Shown: positions 10,772 to 23,191, counted from the first letter of the stretch. The stretch is DNA of 64,000 nt from Mercurialis annua (GCF_937616625.2 NC_065570.1:40865665-40929664), one strand, 5' to 3'. Notes: generated by a model not told the origin, from the letters alone. Translations and numbers: made by a program.

Positions 10772-12145
10772 CATGTAATACAATACAAATTAAAATAAAA
10801 TGAAAACACAACTTTATTAGCATCAATTTATGCCATATTTTTCTTTTCCATTTTTCCCATTCCCTGCACCATCCATTTTCTTCACTCTGCAAAAAAGAAA
10901 TTAAAAACTGAATCCCTACTATTTTCCCACAGTAGTAACCAACTGTTTCCGTTGCACCAGCAAAATCACCATCCCTATCGCCATAAAAAGAAACAAAACC
11001 AAAATCCACCGTTACCTCCATCACAACAGCCACCGCCTCTCCAAAAATCGAAATTGATGGCCATCATTCAACTGCTAACCAGAGTTTTTTTATATATTTT
11101 TTTAGAGAAAAAGGAGAAAAAGAAGATACAGAGAGAGGGAAGAGAGGAGAGAAGAAAGAGAAGAGATGGGAAAGTGAAAAAGTGTGTCAATATATACCAT
11201 TGAAGTAAAATTATAATTTTTTAGATATGAGTAAAATTATAAAAGTGTTAAAAAACGTGATGTATTTGTATTAACTTTTCCTTCTTGAGGTAAAATTTAT
11301 AAATATTTTTTTATTTTAGGTAAATATGTAAGGAGCCCTTTGTTCTTCTACACAAATAACTCCAATTAAAGCCTGTTGTTCTATTGAAGGCAATGATGTG
11401 AAGAACTGTTTCCCAAATGTGGCTAGAATAAGCTCCATGAAGAATACAGCTTATCTATTGTATGAAGTCGGTTACGACCATAAGAGATCCAATCAACAAT
11501 TCTAGCTTCTGCCATTCAACTCTTCCAATCACTATTAGTACAAAACATATCATTTACTGTACCTTTCCAGCTTATCCTTAACTTCTCTAATCCACAGATC
11601 GTCTTCAAACACCTCATCACTTCTAAAACCAACTGGCATCTCTTTTAGTCCTCACTCACTTTAACACTTACTACACGAATAACAAATTGTAGTTTCCTGG
11701 AATGGACATATTATCACTTGAAGTATTTTTAGCAAACTGACATTGAATTATTCAGGGTCCTATGTTAGATGATTTTGTTCCCGAGAAACCAATTTAACGG
11801 AAATGTGATTAGCTATGAACAAATTCTTGATTCAAGCTATTGTATTCTGAATTGAGTTCCATATATCAAACCAAAAATTGACTATTGCAAGTATAACTCA
11901 TATATAGGTCAATGGTATAGTAGAATGAATGACCCTAATAAAGGATATAAGCAACCAACTAAGTACAATTATATATGAAAATGTCTTATACAAAAAAATC
12001 ACTATCATGTTACCCATTAAAAACCCAAAAAGGTAAAAAAAAAAACCACTATAGGATAAATCTATATGAACACTGTATTTGCACAATCTACCAAAAATTT
12101 CTCTGTAACAATCATTTCAGCAAGAAATCGTTACCATAATCAGGG
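10772..12145. other. No recognised gene
   Basis: AT-rich DNA with a purine-rich tract near 11100-11180 (GAGAGAGG/AAGAAAG). Open frames here (10737-11033 minus, 10952-11203 plus, 11898-12086 minus) are low-complexity and have no recognised domain. The segment lies just downstream of the minus-strand kinesin fragment and may include its former 3' flank. Confidence 0.4.
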
Positions 12146-14320
12146 CTAGAAAGAAAGTCCGCGGATAGCATCTTTCAGAATTGTGATCTGACCTTCTTTA
12201 AGAAGAATGTCTTCATCAAGTGTATCTATCTTCTTCTTCAAGTTATTAACCTATGAATTCAACAATAAGTTCTTCTCATTATACCATTTTAGTTCTTCCC
12301 ACATCGACTCTCTTTCATCTGAAACTTTGGTTAGTTCCTTCAGCGATTCTTGAAGGTCATTTTCAAGCCGAATTATACTCTCATCCTTCTTTTGCATTTG
12401 TTTCATAGGAAATAAACTAATTGAAAGACCCAATGGGGTATGGCAAACTGGATTTTAAGTTATGAATCAGAAGATTAAAATTCTTTAAAGCGGAAATAAG
12501 AATTTAAAAGAGGTTAAGAGTTTAAAGGATTGACAAAAGGAATTTAGAGTGGTTCGGATCACAACTCGATCCTACTCCACTACTCAATCAAATGTTGAAA
12601 TTTTAGAATCCACTGAATGGGATAGTGCTTTGAAGATAAGCACAAACTTTACAAGGAGATTTCTAAGAGATAATCGCAAACTCACAATGTGCTTTTTCAA
12701 GAATAAACACAAACCTACAAGGGGTGAGTTTTTTCAAAGATAAACTCTAACTTACAATGATTATGAGTTTACAAGATTACTCCAAAACTACAACAATACA
12801 AGTGATTTAAAAATGTGTGTTTGTTGTTTCAAGGTGTATAAATCATTAACCTTGAAACATTGCAAATGGGTTTATATTTATACCCAAAGCAATCCCCAAA
12901 CAAAGCACTAACAAACAAAACAATTTTTTCTCTCAGCAAAAATATCTCCCCCAAGATGCATGGATCACGGGCGAGATATTTGAATATGCCAAAAACCTTC
13001 AACGGCTAGTGCCACATGTCAATGCTTTATTGGGTCTTCAAAAATGTATCTGTTGGATCTTCAACGGTCTGATTTATCGCGCCCGAGATGCCTTCGTCGC
13101 GCCCGTGATTCGTTCCAACGGTCGACTAGGGTTTTGTCAGCTCGAATATCTCCCCCGTGATATGTGTATCTCCCCCGAGATGGAAATCCATCACGGGCGA
13201 GATATGCTACTGAACAGCTTTTTACTCAAAAACTCGATTTTTGTTGTAGAACTCCGAATTGACTTCCAATTGTTCCTATGAGTTCCTATACACTAATAAA
13301 AAAGATTAGATCACTCATAGTTGATTGTCAAAGTCAAAACAAAGGAGTTTAAAAGGACAATAGTCCAACACTAATGTAAATCTGGATATGTAGCACGAAA
13401 ACGTTATATCCCAAAACAGAAAACCCAAAACAGAAAAAGGGAAATAGAATGTTCTACGTGAAGAAGTTATAAATAGTGAGATTCAAAGTTTCAAAAGTGT
13501 TTCTGAAATTAGAAACAAAACAAAAAAATTGTAGGACTTGAGAAGTTTTCATGCAACATAGAAATTTGGCATGCAAAGCAAGTAAACAAAAGTACCAGTG
13601 CTACATTTTCTATTTGTTTTTTTGTAGGTGAAGTACCACAATTTTTTTTTCAAAACATACAGGATTATAAAGCAATGTCACATAAGATCTCTATAACGAA
13701 ATCTACGAGACATGAGCAAGTGCTTAAAAATCAAAGAAGTGCATATGCAGAAACCATCAATTTACGTAAAATATACCTACATGGAACTAGTTATCAAGTA
13801 AAATGTACTACTGTGAGATCAGCAGCAGCTTAGAAGTACAAAATGTTATATGATTTGCGAATGAGACACAACATGCTAAGTTCAATGTATTCGCATTTCA
13901 CACTCTGACAGGACTAAATTTTTTTACCTCTAGTTCATAGTTGTTCAACATTTGGTCAGCACATGAAAGGTTGTCCATAGCATTTTGGATTTGAGATCGA
14001 AGAATCTCATTACCCCTAACTGTTGCTGCCAGTTCAGCTTGAAGCTGCTCAACTTCACATTCTTTTGAGTATAGTTTCACTCTCAAACACTAGTATGCTT
14101 ATTTTGTAGTTCACTGAAATTTTTTCTTACATCATGATTTTCTTTGCTCAACTATTCTACCGTTGAATTTAGGTGTTGAAGTTGTTGCTCCCTTTCACTT
14201 ATAGAAGAGACTTCCATCTGAAGGGAAACATTCTTCTCTGCAAGCTCTCTAATACGCTCACAAAGTCTCTGTTCTTCAGATTGATACTTCTCAAGCTTCG
14301 ATGACCAGTCACGTTGATCG
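12146..14320 (-). pseudogene. Kinesin-12 C-terminal coiled-coil fragment, degenerate
   Basis: Read on the minus strand, 14320-13928 encodes a heptad-rich segment with LEKYQSEEQRLCERIREL, YSKECEVEQLQAEL and NYELE, closed by a GTAAA donor. 12405-12146 encodes KKDESIIRLENDLQES, MWEELKWYNEKNLLLN and LKEGQITILKD before a terminal TAG (12146-12148). The order and wording match the tail of plant kinesin-12 motors of the phragmoplast type, by recollection of the family. The motor domain and most of the stalk are missing. In-frame TAG codons near 14149 and at 12248-12250, and a frameshift near 14100, show it is dead. A solo LTR sits in the intron. It is either a truncated duplicate or the last exons of a decayed gene. 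Confidence 0.65.
12422..13370 (-). mobile_element. Solo LTR (949 bp) in the kinesin-12 intron
   Basis: On the minus strand it begins TGTTGGACTATTGTCC and ends GGGTCTTTCA. Both sides carry CTAAT (12417-12421 and 13371-13375), the 5-bp duplication of an LTR element. No internal domain is present, so it arose by LTR-LTR recombination. The TGTTGGAC start is common in Ty1/copia elements, but the superfamily is not proven. Confidence 0.8.
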
Positions 14321-16022
14321 AAGTGATTAATGTTAAAAGGACTATAAGTCAATACCAATAGTGGTATTAGAAATTGAACGAGAAGTTCAATGTTGAGATT
14401 GTTTACGTGTTTATTTATAGAGTTGTCTAACAAAACAACAGTTAAAATTTGGATTCTTTTAAGTTAGATTGTTTTTGAAGCTAAATAGCTAATTATGTTT
14501 TCCCCATTATTTTGGATGCTAAATAGTTGAATTTACTAATTTTTGTTTAATTTCGGTTTATAACAACAAGTTTATTTTCACGAGTCCTACTGTAACTATT
14601 GGCAAAACTAAAGAACTTATTGTTGTTCCTGAATATACTTGTTGTGATTAATTATTGGCAAAATAAAATTCCTTATTTGAGTTTTCATGAATTGCCATTT
14701 AAACGTCTGACTAACTAATATCTACGGAGCATTAATGAGGATGAATAGTTCATGGTTGTTAGATTTAGCTTTAATATCTGTTCATTATCGTTTTTAATGC
14801 TTAAATTTTCTTTGCTGCATGCACTAGAGTTTGTGATTTGAGATTTCAAATTTTGGCCATGAGACATGCATCTACATGTTTCAAAATGTTCAGTGTGTCA
14901 TTTTTTTTAGTCTTTTTATATGAATTGGAAAGTGTCAATACCTAAATTAAACCATAACTCAATTATCCTTTCCTTCATTGCTTAAAATATATGGCTGCTA
15001 ATTTAGTCTTTGCTCTAAGACATTTTACTATTAGTCTTTGCTCTCATGATCTTAGTTTATAATTACATATTCTACATGTTCCCATACATTTGTACCATTT
15101 TTTCCTCGAGCTGTTTTGTGACGGCAGTTTATTTGATTTTTTTTAATTTGCATCATGAGAAGGGTCATTCAATGTGAAGGAATCGATGAGTTAGAATGCC
15201 ATATGATTATAGTCGTTAAAGATAAATTTACTCATTTTAAGTTTTGATCTCCAGTGAATTCCGAAATTCTGACATCAATTTGGTTCAACATATATAGTAG
15301 TTGTTTGTTTCCTTCCATGACCATGTGTAAGTACCTGAGTTTTGGATGCAAGAGTATAGAAAACATTATGTTGAGTTGGGAATCATGTTATTTTTTGTTT
15401 GGCAATGAATATCATGTTATTGGTTATTATGTACTAACTCATTGTAACTTAATCTTGTAGTTTATTTGAGAGGGTACTACGAGCCATGATTTCAGTTTTG
15501 CTGATGAAGCTAGGATTCAGTTAAACAGTGGATTATGGATAGTTCTTGAGCGTGCAGAGTTTTTTTTTCAGTTTGTATAGTCTAAAAGATTGATGTTCAT
15601 TTTAAAGATCAATTATTATTCAGGCCTTGATTTGTTTATTGGAACCCACTAATAAAGTCTATAAATATGTAATATTTATATTGAAAGTTATTGCATCTAT
15701 GACCTTACTGTGTTCTGCATTTGGATGATCAATTTAAATGTTAATTTTGTATAAAGAACTCAGGTTTTGTATCATAAATATATTATTATTAAATATTAAT
15801 TGATTTTAGCAATTTGAAACTTTTTGGCCTAATACTTTGTATTTTTGGAGAGATTTGATTTTGATCACTATTACAATATCGGTCCTCTTCGTACCGTATA
15901 CTCACACTTAAAAATTGGAAATGCAACAAACAACTTTGATATATTGAATTTCATAAAAAAAAATCTCAAAACGAATTAATGAAAATCCAATATGAAACTT
16001 CTTTCAATTGGACTTTTTATAT
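14321..16022. other. No recognised gene
   Basis: AT-rich intergenic-looking sequence. Upstream of the kinesin fragment I could not find further exons or the motor domain. A 68-codon frame at 15254-15460 has no recognised features. Confidence 0.4.
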
Positions 16023-16540
16023 ACTAATTTCGCATTACGTGCTATGCACGTGTCTCGTAACGTAACTCGTCAATGAACATATTAGTAATTTTATTATAAT
16101 TAAATTAGTTAAAAAATTTTGTAAAAGTAAATATAATATATTCGGTTATTAAATTTTTTTTCATACTGAATTTATTCTTCTTTTGATTTTATAGTAAACA
16201 TAATTAAATGATTAACTTAATTTTATTAATAATATCTTTAAAAATAATAAGATAGAAATTTAAATAATAATATATTGACCAAATACAGTATTTTAATTTT
16301 GTAGTTCAGTCAAACTAAAAGATAGGTATTCCTACTAATTTGGAGACAATTTAGTTATTTTTTACATACCAAAAAGTAAATTGGAGATAATTTAGCTACT
16401 TATTCTAATTAGAACTTTAATTACAATAGTGATTAAGTAAATAATTAATTAGTTAATGATTATAAAACCTTTATTCAGTAGTAAATGAAAAAGGATTATT
16501 CTGTAAATTTGTCTTTCCCCCTATCCGTGCTTTTATATAT
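16023..16540 (-). mobile_element. Non-autonomous Helitron, downstream copy of a tandem pair
   Basis: On the minus strand the 3' end has the hairpin CACGTGCATAGCACGT followed by GCGAAATTAGT, a near-canonical CTRRT end. The 5' end has ATATATAAAAGCACGGATAGG but lacks the initial TCTATACT, because it directly abuts the 3' end of the next copy. It shares about 85-90% of its length with 16541-17096 by eye. No Rep/helicase is encoded. Confidence 0.75.
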
Positions 16541-17096
16541 ACTAGTTTCGCATTACGTGCTATGCACGTGGCTCGTAACGTAACTCGTAAATGTATATAT
16601 TAGTAAATTTATTATAATTATATCAATTTTTATTTATAATTAATATTAAATTAGTTAAGAATTTTTGTAAAAGTAAATATAATATATTCGGTTATTAAAT
16701 TTTTTTCCATACTGAATTTATTCTTTTTTTGGTTTTATAATAACCATAATAACCATAATTAACTTAATTTTATTAATAATATCTTTAAAAATAATAAGAT
16801 AATAAATTTAAATAATAATATATTGACCAAATATAGTATTTTAATTTTGTAGTTAAATCAAACTAAGAGATAGGTATTCCTACTAATTTGGAGAAAATTT
16901 AGTTATTTTTTACATACTAAAAACTAAATTGAAGATAATTAGCTACCTATTCTAATTATGACTTTAATTACAATATTGATTAATTAAATAACTAATTAGT
17001 TAATTACTATAAAACCTTTATTTAATGTTAAACTGAAAAGAATTATTCGGTAAATTTGCATGTCCCCCCCATCCGTACTTTTATATATAGTATAGA
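16541..17096 (-). mobile_element. Non-autonomous Helitron, upstream copy of a tandem pair
   Basis: On the minus strand it starts TCTATACTATATATAAAAG (17096 downward) and ends with the hairpin CACGTGCATAGCACGT plus GCGAAACTAGT (CTAGT at 16545-16541). Both ends fit Helitrons: a 5' TC, a 3' CTRRT and a hairpin about 10 nt before it. It is a 556-bp copy with no coding capacity. Confidence 0.8.
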
Positions 17097-17987
17097 TATA
17101 TAGATATAGATATAAAGATTGTCTAAGAGTTGGTGCAATATTTTAATTTTTTTCTTTTATTTCAAATATTCAATTAGAAAAATCTTCTTACACAGTATTT
17201 AGATAATAATATTAGTTGTCTTTTATTGAAAATAATAATTATTATTTTAACTGATTTTATTGAAAAATATATAATGCTTTTTGAAATGAAATTGTGATTG
17301 TAAATGCACCTAATCATTATCATTTTCCATTAATTAATTGGATTTAACTGCAAATCGTGCAAACAAAACACTTAATTTTTAAAATTATGCTCTAAAGTTA
17401 AAAAATATTAAAAATTCACCTTTATCCAAAATTTAGTTTGTTTTTCACTTTTTACACCTTTTTTCAATTATAGAAAATATCTATTAAATAAATATTTGAT
17501 ATCTTAAAAGATATATCGCCGATGCATCATCGGTACATCTCTGTTACATCTCTTACACGGAATAGACAAAGCAAAAAAAAAATATGCTAAGGGAATTTTT
17601 TTTTTTAGAAAATGTATGTTTGAAGAATTTGGTACTTTTAGGGATTTTTTTGTTTTTATTTTCTAATTTTTTACTAATGAAAAAACAATCTTTTGATGAT
17701 TTCTTTATTTTACAAATATAATTTTATTCTTCTTATATTATTAACTTTTAATTTCATTATTACTAAATAATTAAGAAATTAAGTTATATAAAATATCATT
17801 GATATTATATTTTTAAAAATTATTATTCGGAGCATCGCGAGGGTTTCGTACTAGTATGATATAAAATCAACATTAATTTGACTGTTGTGAGTTTTGAAAT
17901 CGAGATCTCATGAGCTTTTAAAAAAAACATTATATTTGATTAAAGAGATGTATTTTGTATTTTGCATAATAAAAAAAGAGAAAATTA
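17097..17987. other. No recognised gene
   Basis: Very AT-rich DNA with homopolymer runs. Nothing coding or structural was recognised. Confidence 0.4.
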
Positions 17988-18111
17988 GGGAATATACTCT
18001 ATTTTTTAAAATAATACTAAATTATACCTTAATAAGGAAAAAATAGAGAAAATACTTCACTTTTTTAATGCTTTTATTTTTTTACTCTAAAATCTTTTTT
18101 TATTATAAGAA

Positions 18112-18481
18112 GGGTTAATTCCTAAAAAGATCACGAACTTTACACGAAGTTTCATTTTAATCATGAACTTTAAAAGTTGTCATTTAAAGGCACGAACTTT
18201 CATTTTGTTTCAAATCTATCACCAAAGTAAAATCCGGTGTATTTTATCGAACTAAAAATTCCTAATCCTATATACTCTAACTAAAACATAATAAGATTTA
18301 ATGTCGATTTATAATTTGGATCTTTCATTAATGGTTTCTTGAAGAATTTAGTCAACAAAAATACACTTAAATGATAGATTTGAAACAAAATGAAAGTTCG
18401 TGCCTTTAAATGGCAACTTTTAAAGGTCATGATTAAAATGAAACTTCGTGTAAAGTTCGTGAATTTTTTAGGAATTAACCC
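18112..18481. mobile_element. Mutator-type MITE with perfect 9-bp duplication
   Basis: The 370-bp element begins GGGTTAATTCCTAAAAAGAT and ends with the complement GAATTTTTTAGGAATTAACCC. The inverted repeats reach about 105 bp. TTATAAGAA occurs at 18103-18111 and 18482-18490. It is nested in the left arm of the fold-back element and therefore younger. The 122-codon frame starting at 18390 reads out of this MITE and is not a gene. Confidence 0.9.
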
Positions 18482-18901
18482 TTATAAGAATATTTATTTT
18501 TTATTATTTTTTACTCTAAACATTTTAATATTACTCTCTTTTTTATTTTCCAGATTTTCTTCTCTCACTTTCTCTCTCTCTCTTCTTCTTCTTCTTCTCC
18601 ATTTTTTTTCTTCTCCATTTTTTTCTTCTTCTTCATTTATTTTTTTCTTCTTTATCACACCGCCGCTGTTTCTTCAACGATTCATTATTACTCCGTCGTT
18701 ACTCCGCCTTCGCTTCGTCTTCACTCCGCCGTCGATTCGCCATTCTTTCATATTTTAGCGATTTTTTTCTTAAGTCGTGGTGATTATTACGATTATTTTA
18801 ACTCTCAGATCTTAAAAAATTATTCTTTAATTTGTTCAGTTTAAGATATGAAAATCTGCATTAAAAATGATTTTATGATGGAAAAAATGATTTTCTGCAG
18901 A

Positions 18902-19635
18902 AAACAGCGTCTGATTATCATATTGTTATCACTATGATGTTATCATATCGTTATCATAACACTGCAGCGAAAAACGATTTTTTTTATCAAGAAAAGTGCT
19001 TGATTATCATTTCGGTATCATTAACGTTAGAATATCTATATCATTAACGTTATCATATCAATATCATAATAGTATACGATTATGATAATAATATGATAAG
19101 ATTATGATAATAGTATGATAAAGTTATGATATAGTTATGATAATATTTTTTGATACTGTTATGATAAAGTATATTGTGATAATGTTATGATAAGTTTATG
19201 ATAAAAGGTTACGATATAGTTATGATAAAAGTACGTCATGATAATATTATGATAATAATATGATATAGTTATGATAAAAGATAAATAACGTTATGATAAC
19301 AGTATGATAAATTTGATGATAATAATATGATACCGTTTGATAATAATATGATAAGGTATAATAAAATATTATGATAAAATTATGATAAAGTACGTTATGA
19401 TAATGTTATAATAATATACTATTATGATAAAGTAGGTCATGATAATGTTATGATAATATATTGTTATGATAAAGTACGTCATGATAATGTTATGATAATA
19501 TAGTGTTGTGACAAAGTACGTCATGATAATGTTATGATAGCAGTATGATAATCAAATATTATTTTTTATAGAATTTTTTTTATTTTTTGCAGTATTATGA
19601 TAACGACATGATAATGTCGTGATAATGATATGATA
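18902..19635. repeat. ATGATAA array that inverts its orientation
   Basis: Units read TTATCAT from about 18915 to 19065 and ATGATAA from about 19080 to 19635. The switch lies near TATCATAATAGTATACGATTATGATA. Later units include a repeated AAAGTACGTCATGATAATG block (about 19390-19530). There is no coding capacity. Confidence 0.75.
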
Positions 19636-20169
19636 ATCAGACGCTGTTTTTCCGCAGAAAATCGTTTTTTTTGCAGAAAATTATTTTTTTCAGATGAAAA
19701 TCGTTTTTTCTACAAATTTTTAGATCTGGAACTGAAAAATTGTAAGATTGATATTTTTTAGGTTTGTAAGTTAAAATAAACCATAAAAATTTCAGAATCG
19801 ATAATTAAATTTTAAATAATATTGGAACGACGGTACTACAACGGTAATACGACGGCGGAGCGATGGCGGAGAGACGACGAAGGTGATGGCGGAGCGATGG
19901 CGGAGGTGATGGCGGAGAAATAATGAAGAAGGAGGGAACAAAAATGGAGAAAAAAGAACCACATAAAAAATAGGAGGGAGGGAGGGAGGGAGAGAGAGAG
20001 AGACAGAGAGCGCGCGAGCGAGCTGTCATATGTGAGAGTAAAATTCTGAATATTTTGACATGAAGAGTACAAAAGTAATTAGACAAAAATTTTGAAGTAT
20101 TTTTAATATCTTTTCAGCACTGAGGTAGTATTTTCTATTATAATGAGCCCATAAAAAAATGGAAGAGAA

Positions 20170-20350
20170 TAAAGGGTAATTTACACAAGTCCCCTAAAAG
20201 TGGTCTTATCTATTGTTTTTACCTCAGCCTTTTTATTTTTGCAATAATCTCTCAATAAAGTAGAAAAGTTTTCACAATTCCCTCATACCCCAAAATAAGC
20301 TGATTTTAGAATGAAATAGGACAATTATAACCCTCAAATAAATAATATTC
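20170..20350. repeat. One-ended repeat fragment shared with 63584-63767
   Basis: AGGGTAATTTACACAAGTCCCCTAAAA, followed by TTTTTATTTTTGCAATAATCTCTCAA and a line ending in ...TACCCCAAAATA, parallels 63584 onward in order and wording. It looks like the terminal part of a non-autonomous DNA element whose other end was not found. Confidence 0.45.
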
Positions 20351-20888
20351 CAGCTTTACCGTATAGGAAGACAGCCTGTCCAGGCCATCCCACATGCTGC
20401 ACTAAGATGCTTCTTTTCCCGCCTTTTCCCTGCCATCACATTGTGCAGGTCTATCTTCTTCATCTTTCAAATTGAAAAGCTATTGTTATAATGTTCTTAA
20501 TATCCTATTTTTTTATTTGTAAACTAAAATCATTTGATAATATAATTTTTTTTATAAATTAATTTTACGTAATAGCTTGTTTTATTTAAATAGCTTATTT
20601 TATGTGACGGTTTATTTAATTTTAATACTTATACATTTTATTAAATTATTTATTTTAAAAAATGAATTATTTTATTTAAATAAATTTATTAAGAATTCAC
20701 ATTAATTTTTATATAATGTCTACGTTTATTATTATCTAAAATTTAATAATTTTATTTTCAATTACTTTTTATAATAAAATTTTAATAAATTATTTAATTA
20801 GACTAAATAAATTTAAATTTATAATCAATTTAAATATAATTTATTTTAGATTAGCTTACTTTAAATCTAAATTCTTTTTATATTAACA
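20351..20888. other. No recognised gene
   Basis: A short mixed-composition segment (20380-20460) followed by AT-rich DNA. Nothing was recognised. Confidence 0.35.
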
Positions 20889-21625
20889 TGTAATTTACAT
20901 CAAGTTTACATTGAGTTGACATTAAGTCTACATTGAGTCGATATTAATTTACATTTCAAAATTAAAATAATCTACCAAAAAATTAGTTCGCATTGACATT
21001 AAATTTACATTAAGTTGATATTATGTTTATATTAAATTGATATTGGCTCGACATTGAGTTGATATTAAATTTACATTAACTTGATAAGTAACATTTCAAA
21101 ATTTTATTAATTTATTAAAAAATTACTCGGATTGACATTAAGTTTACATTGAGTTGACATTATGTTTATATTGAATTGACATGAGGTTCACATTGAGTTG
21201 ACATTAAGTCGTCATCGAATTAAATTTGTGTCGATGTTGAGTTGATATTAACTTATATTGAGTTCATATAAAACTAATTTTTAAAATTTTAATAATTTAC
21301 TAAAAAATTTACTTTGAATTGACATTTACTTTATATTATGTTTTTATTGAGTAGAGTTTAGGTTTAAATTGAGTTGACATTGGGTCGTCATTGAGTTGAC
21401 ACTGAATCGACGTTGAGTTGACATTAAATTTACACAAAAATCTTAAATAATTTACTTTCAATCTACTATTAGTTTATTTTTGAAAGTATAAATTATAGAA
21501 AAATAATTTTATTACAATAACAAAAATAATTTCATTTAAAATTTACATTGAGCTGATATTAAAATTGTGTCGATGTTGAGTTGATATTAATTTTCCATTG
21601 AGTTGATATTAAATTTACATTGTTG
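20889..21625. repeat. Short tandem repeats of the TTGAGTTGACATTAAGTTTACA type
   Basis: Irregular units of about 12-24 bp combine TTGAGTTGACATT, AAGTCGACATT and AATTTACA. Three dispersed blocks of AAATTTTAATAATTTACTAAAAAATT separate the runs, which suggests a higher-order unit of roughly 200 bp. No protein is encoded. Confidence 0.65.
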
Positions 21626-21639
21626 TTTCAATATTATTT

Positions 21640-22530
21640 TGATTAAAGTGATTCAGTTAAAAGAGGTTCACATCCGGTTCATATCAGGTTGATTTTTGGT
21701 TTTATAAACTGCCAAATATATTTCACTTAAAAGAGATATTTAATTTGTGATTACATTAAATGTCAACATTCTCTCTCTATATAAAGTCATTTAATATTAA
21801 AAAAAGCAGCAAGATAAATTTTATTAAAAAATGAATTAAGTTAATTCAGTTGATATAGGTTCATATCAGGTTCACATCTGGTTGATTTTTGGTTTTATAG
21901 ACTATCACTTAAAAGAAAGATTCAATTTGTATTGCACTAAATTTCAAAAATTTATCTATATAAATTGCTAGTTAAGTTTGTAAAGAGCATTAAGACAAAG
22001 TTCATAAAAAAATGAATTAACATAATTCGGTTAATATATCACGTCAGGTCAATATCAGGTTAATTTTCGGTTTTATAAATTATCAAATATAGTGCACTTA
22101 AAAAATATTTTCAATTTGTATATTACACTAAATTTTAAAATTCTCTCTATAAAAAATGTCATTTAAAATTGTAAAGAGTAGCAAGACTATTCATCAAAAA
22201 AAAAAAGTAGCAAGACAAATTTTATTAATAATTAAATTAAGGGAGTTCAGTTGATATAAGTTCATATTAGGTTGACATTAGGTTGATTTTCGATTTTATA
22301 GATTGTCAAATACATTTCACTTAAACTATATATTCAGTTTGTTTATATATTAAATTTCAAAAATTTTCTTTATATAAAATGCTAGTTAAGATTGCAAAAA
22401 GTAGTAAAACAAATTTTATTAAAAATTGAATTAAGATAGTTAAGTTGATATAGGTTTATATCAGGTTCACATCAGGTTAATTTTTGGTTTTATAGACTGT
22501 CAAATACATTTCATTTAAAAGAGATATTCA
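21640..22530. repeat. Five tandem copies of a ~190-bp repeat
   Basis: The anchor GGTTGATTTTTGGTTTTATA recurs at about 21682, 21871, 22050, 22272 and 22466. Each copy is preceded by TTCATATCAGGTTCACATC-like sequence and followed by a TTTCACTTAAAAGAGATATTCAATTTG-like block and CTCTCTATATAAA. The longer third interval contains an extra A-rich insertion. Confidence 0.7.
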
Positions 22531-22983
22531 ATTTATATATCTAAACTTCAAATCTCTCTCAATATAAAATATCAATTAAAATTCATAAAATTGAATAACA
22601 TACATATATATGTCAAAAAAAATGAAAAAAAAATAATTCATATCTTTTTATAAAAATTTACTTGAAGTTCATATATATTGCACTTCAAATCAACATATGA
22701 TCCAAATAAAAATAAAAATTTGCCAATTACTTAAAATATATAATTTGGTGAAATTATTGGGTAGTAAAAAAGGACTTAAATATTATTATTCTATGCCTGA
22801 GGTTTTCATAAATAAGATTCATATTCTGCTATTGTATAGCATTATTTTTACCACAATATACAATTAGAAATAAAATTTTAATTATAGTCTCAACTGTATA
22901 CAAACCAAAATATTGATGTTAAATGGTAGCATTTAGCATAATAATGCTAAGTACAGTACTAATTATAAACAATACTTCAACTT

Positions 22984-23191
22984 CTATTGCCATTTTGACA
23001 GCATATCATCTCCACCAACTGTGCCTTGAACAATAACATCTGTGGCTATTCTTTTTCTTTCCTCATTTAGCCATTTAATTTAATTTGATTTCTTGAAATA
23101 GAGGAAGATTAAACAATTCAATTACCTTATCAAACAAATTGTTTTTAGAATGACCTCTGGTTATTGTGTTAACTAAGTTCTTCTCAGACAT
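22984..23191 (-). other. Possible two-exon small gene or exon remnant
   Basis: On the minus strand, ATG at 23191 opens 22 codons (MSEKNLVNTI..., ending NNLFDK) to a GTAAT donor at 23125. An acceptor at 23062 would continue in phase for 25 codons (ERKRIATDVIVQGTVGGDDM...) to TAG at 22984-22986. Splice phase and open frames agree, but the predicted protein is only 47 residues and I do not recognise it. It is head-to-head with CMSS1, about 580 bp apart. It could be a real small gene, the end of a longer decayed gene or chance. Confidence 0.3.

Larger units (their letters stand above)
17988..20150. mobile_element. Fold-back element with long imperfect inverted arms and an ATGATAA core
   Basis: The left arm (about 17988-18900, interrupted by a MITE) and the right arm (about 19640-20150) are imperfect reverse complements. 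They share GAAAATACTTC-like ends, a CT/GA-rich tract (18560-18620 against 19980-20010), a stretch rich in CCGCC/GGCGG (18660-18745 against 19835-19915), and CAGAAAACAGCGTCTGATTATCAT against its complement near 19630. Between them is 0.7 kb of ATGATAA units. No transposase is encoded. Clean target duplications were not found, so the ends are approximate. A Mutator relationship is possible. Confidence 0.6.

Noticed and set aside
18390..18758. 122-codon frame at the MITE edge
   Set aside because: It starts inside the MITE inverted repeat and runs through CT-rich low-complexity DNA (Ser/Leu/Phe runs).
19805..20086. Minus-strand Ser/Pro-rich frames in the right fold-back arm
   Set aside because: They translate GGCGGA and GAGGGA repeats; the matching left arm has no conserved frame.
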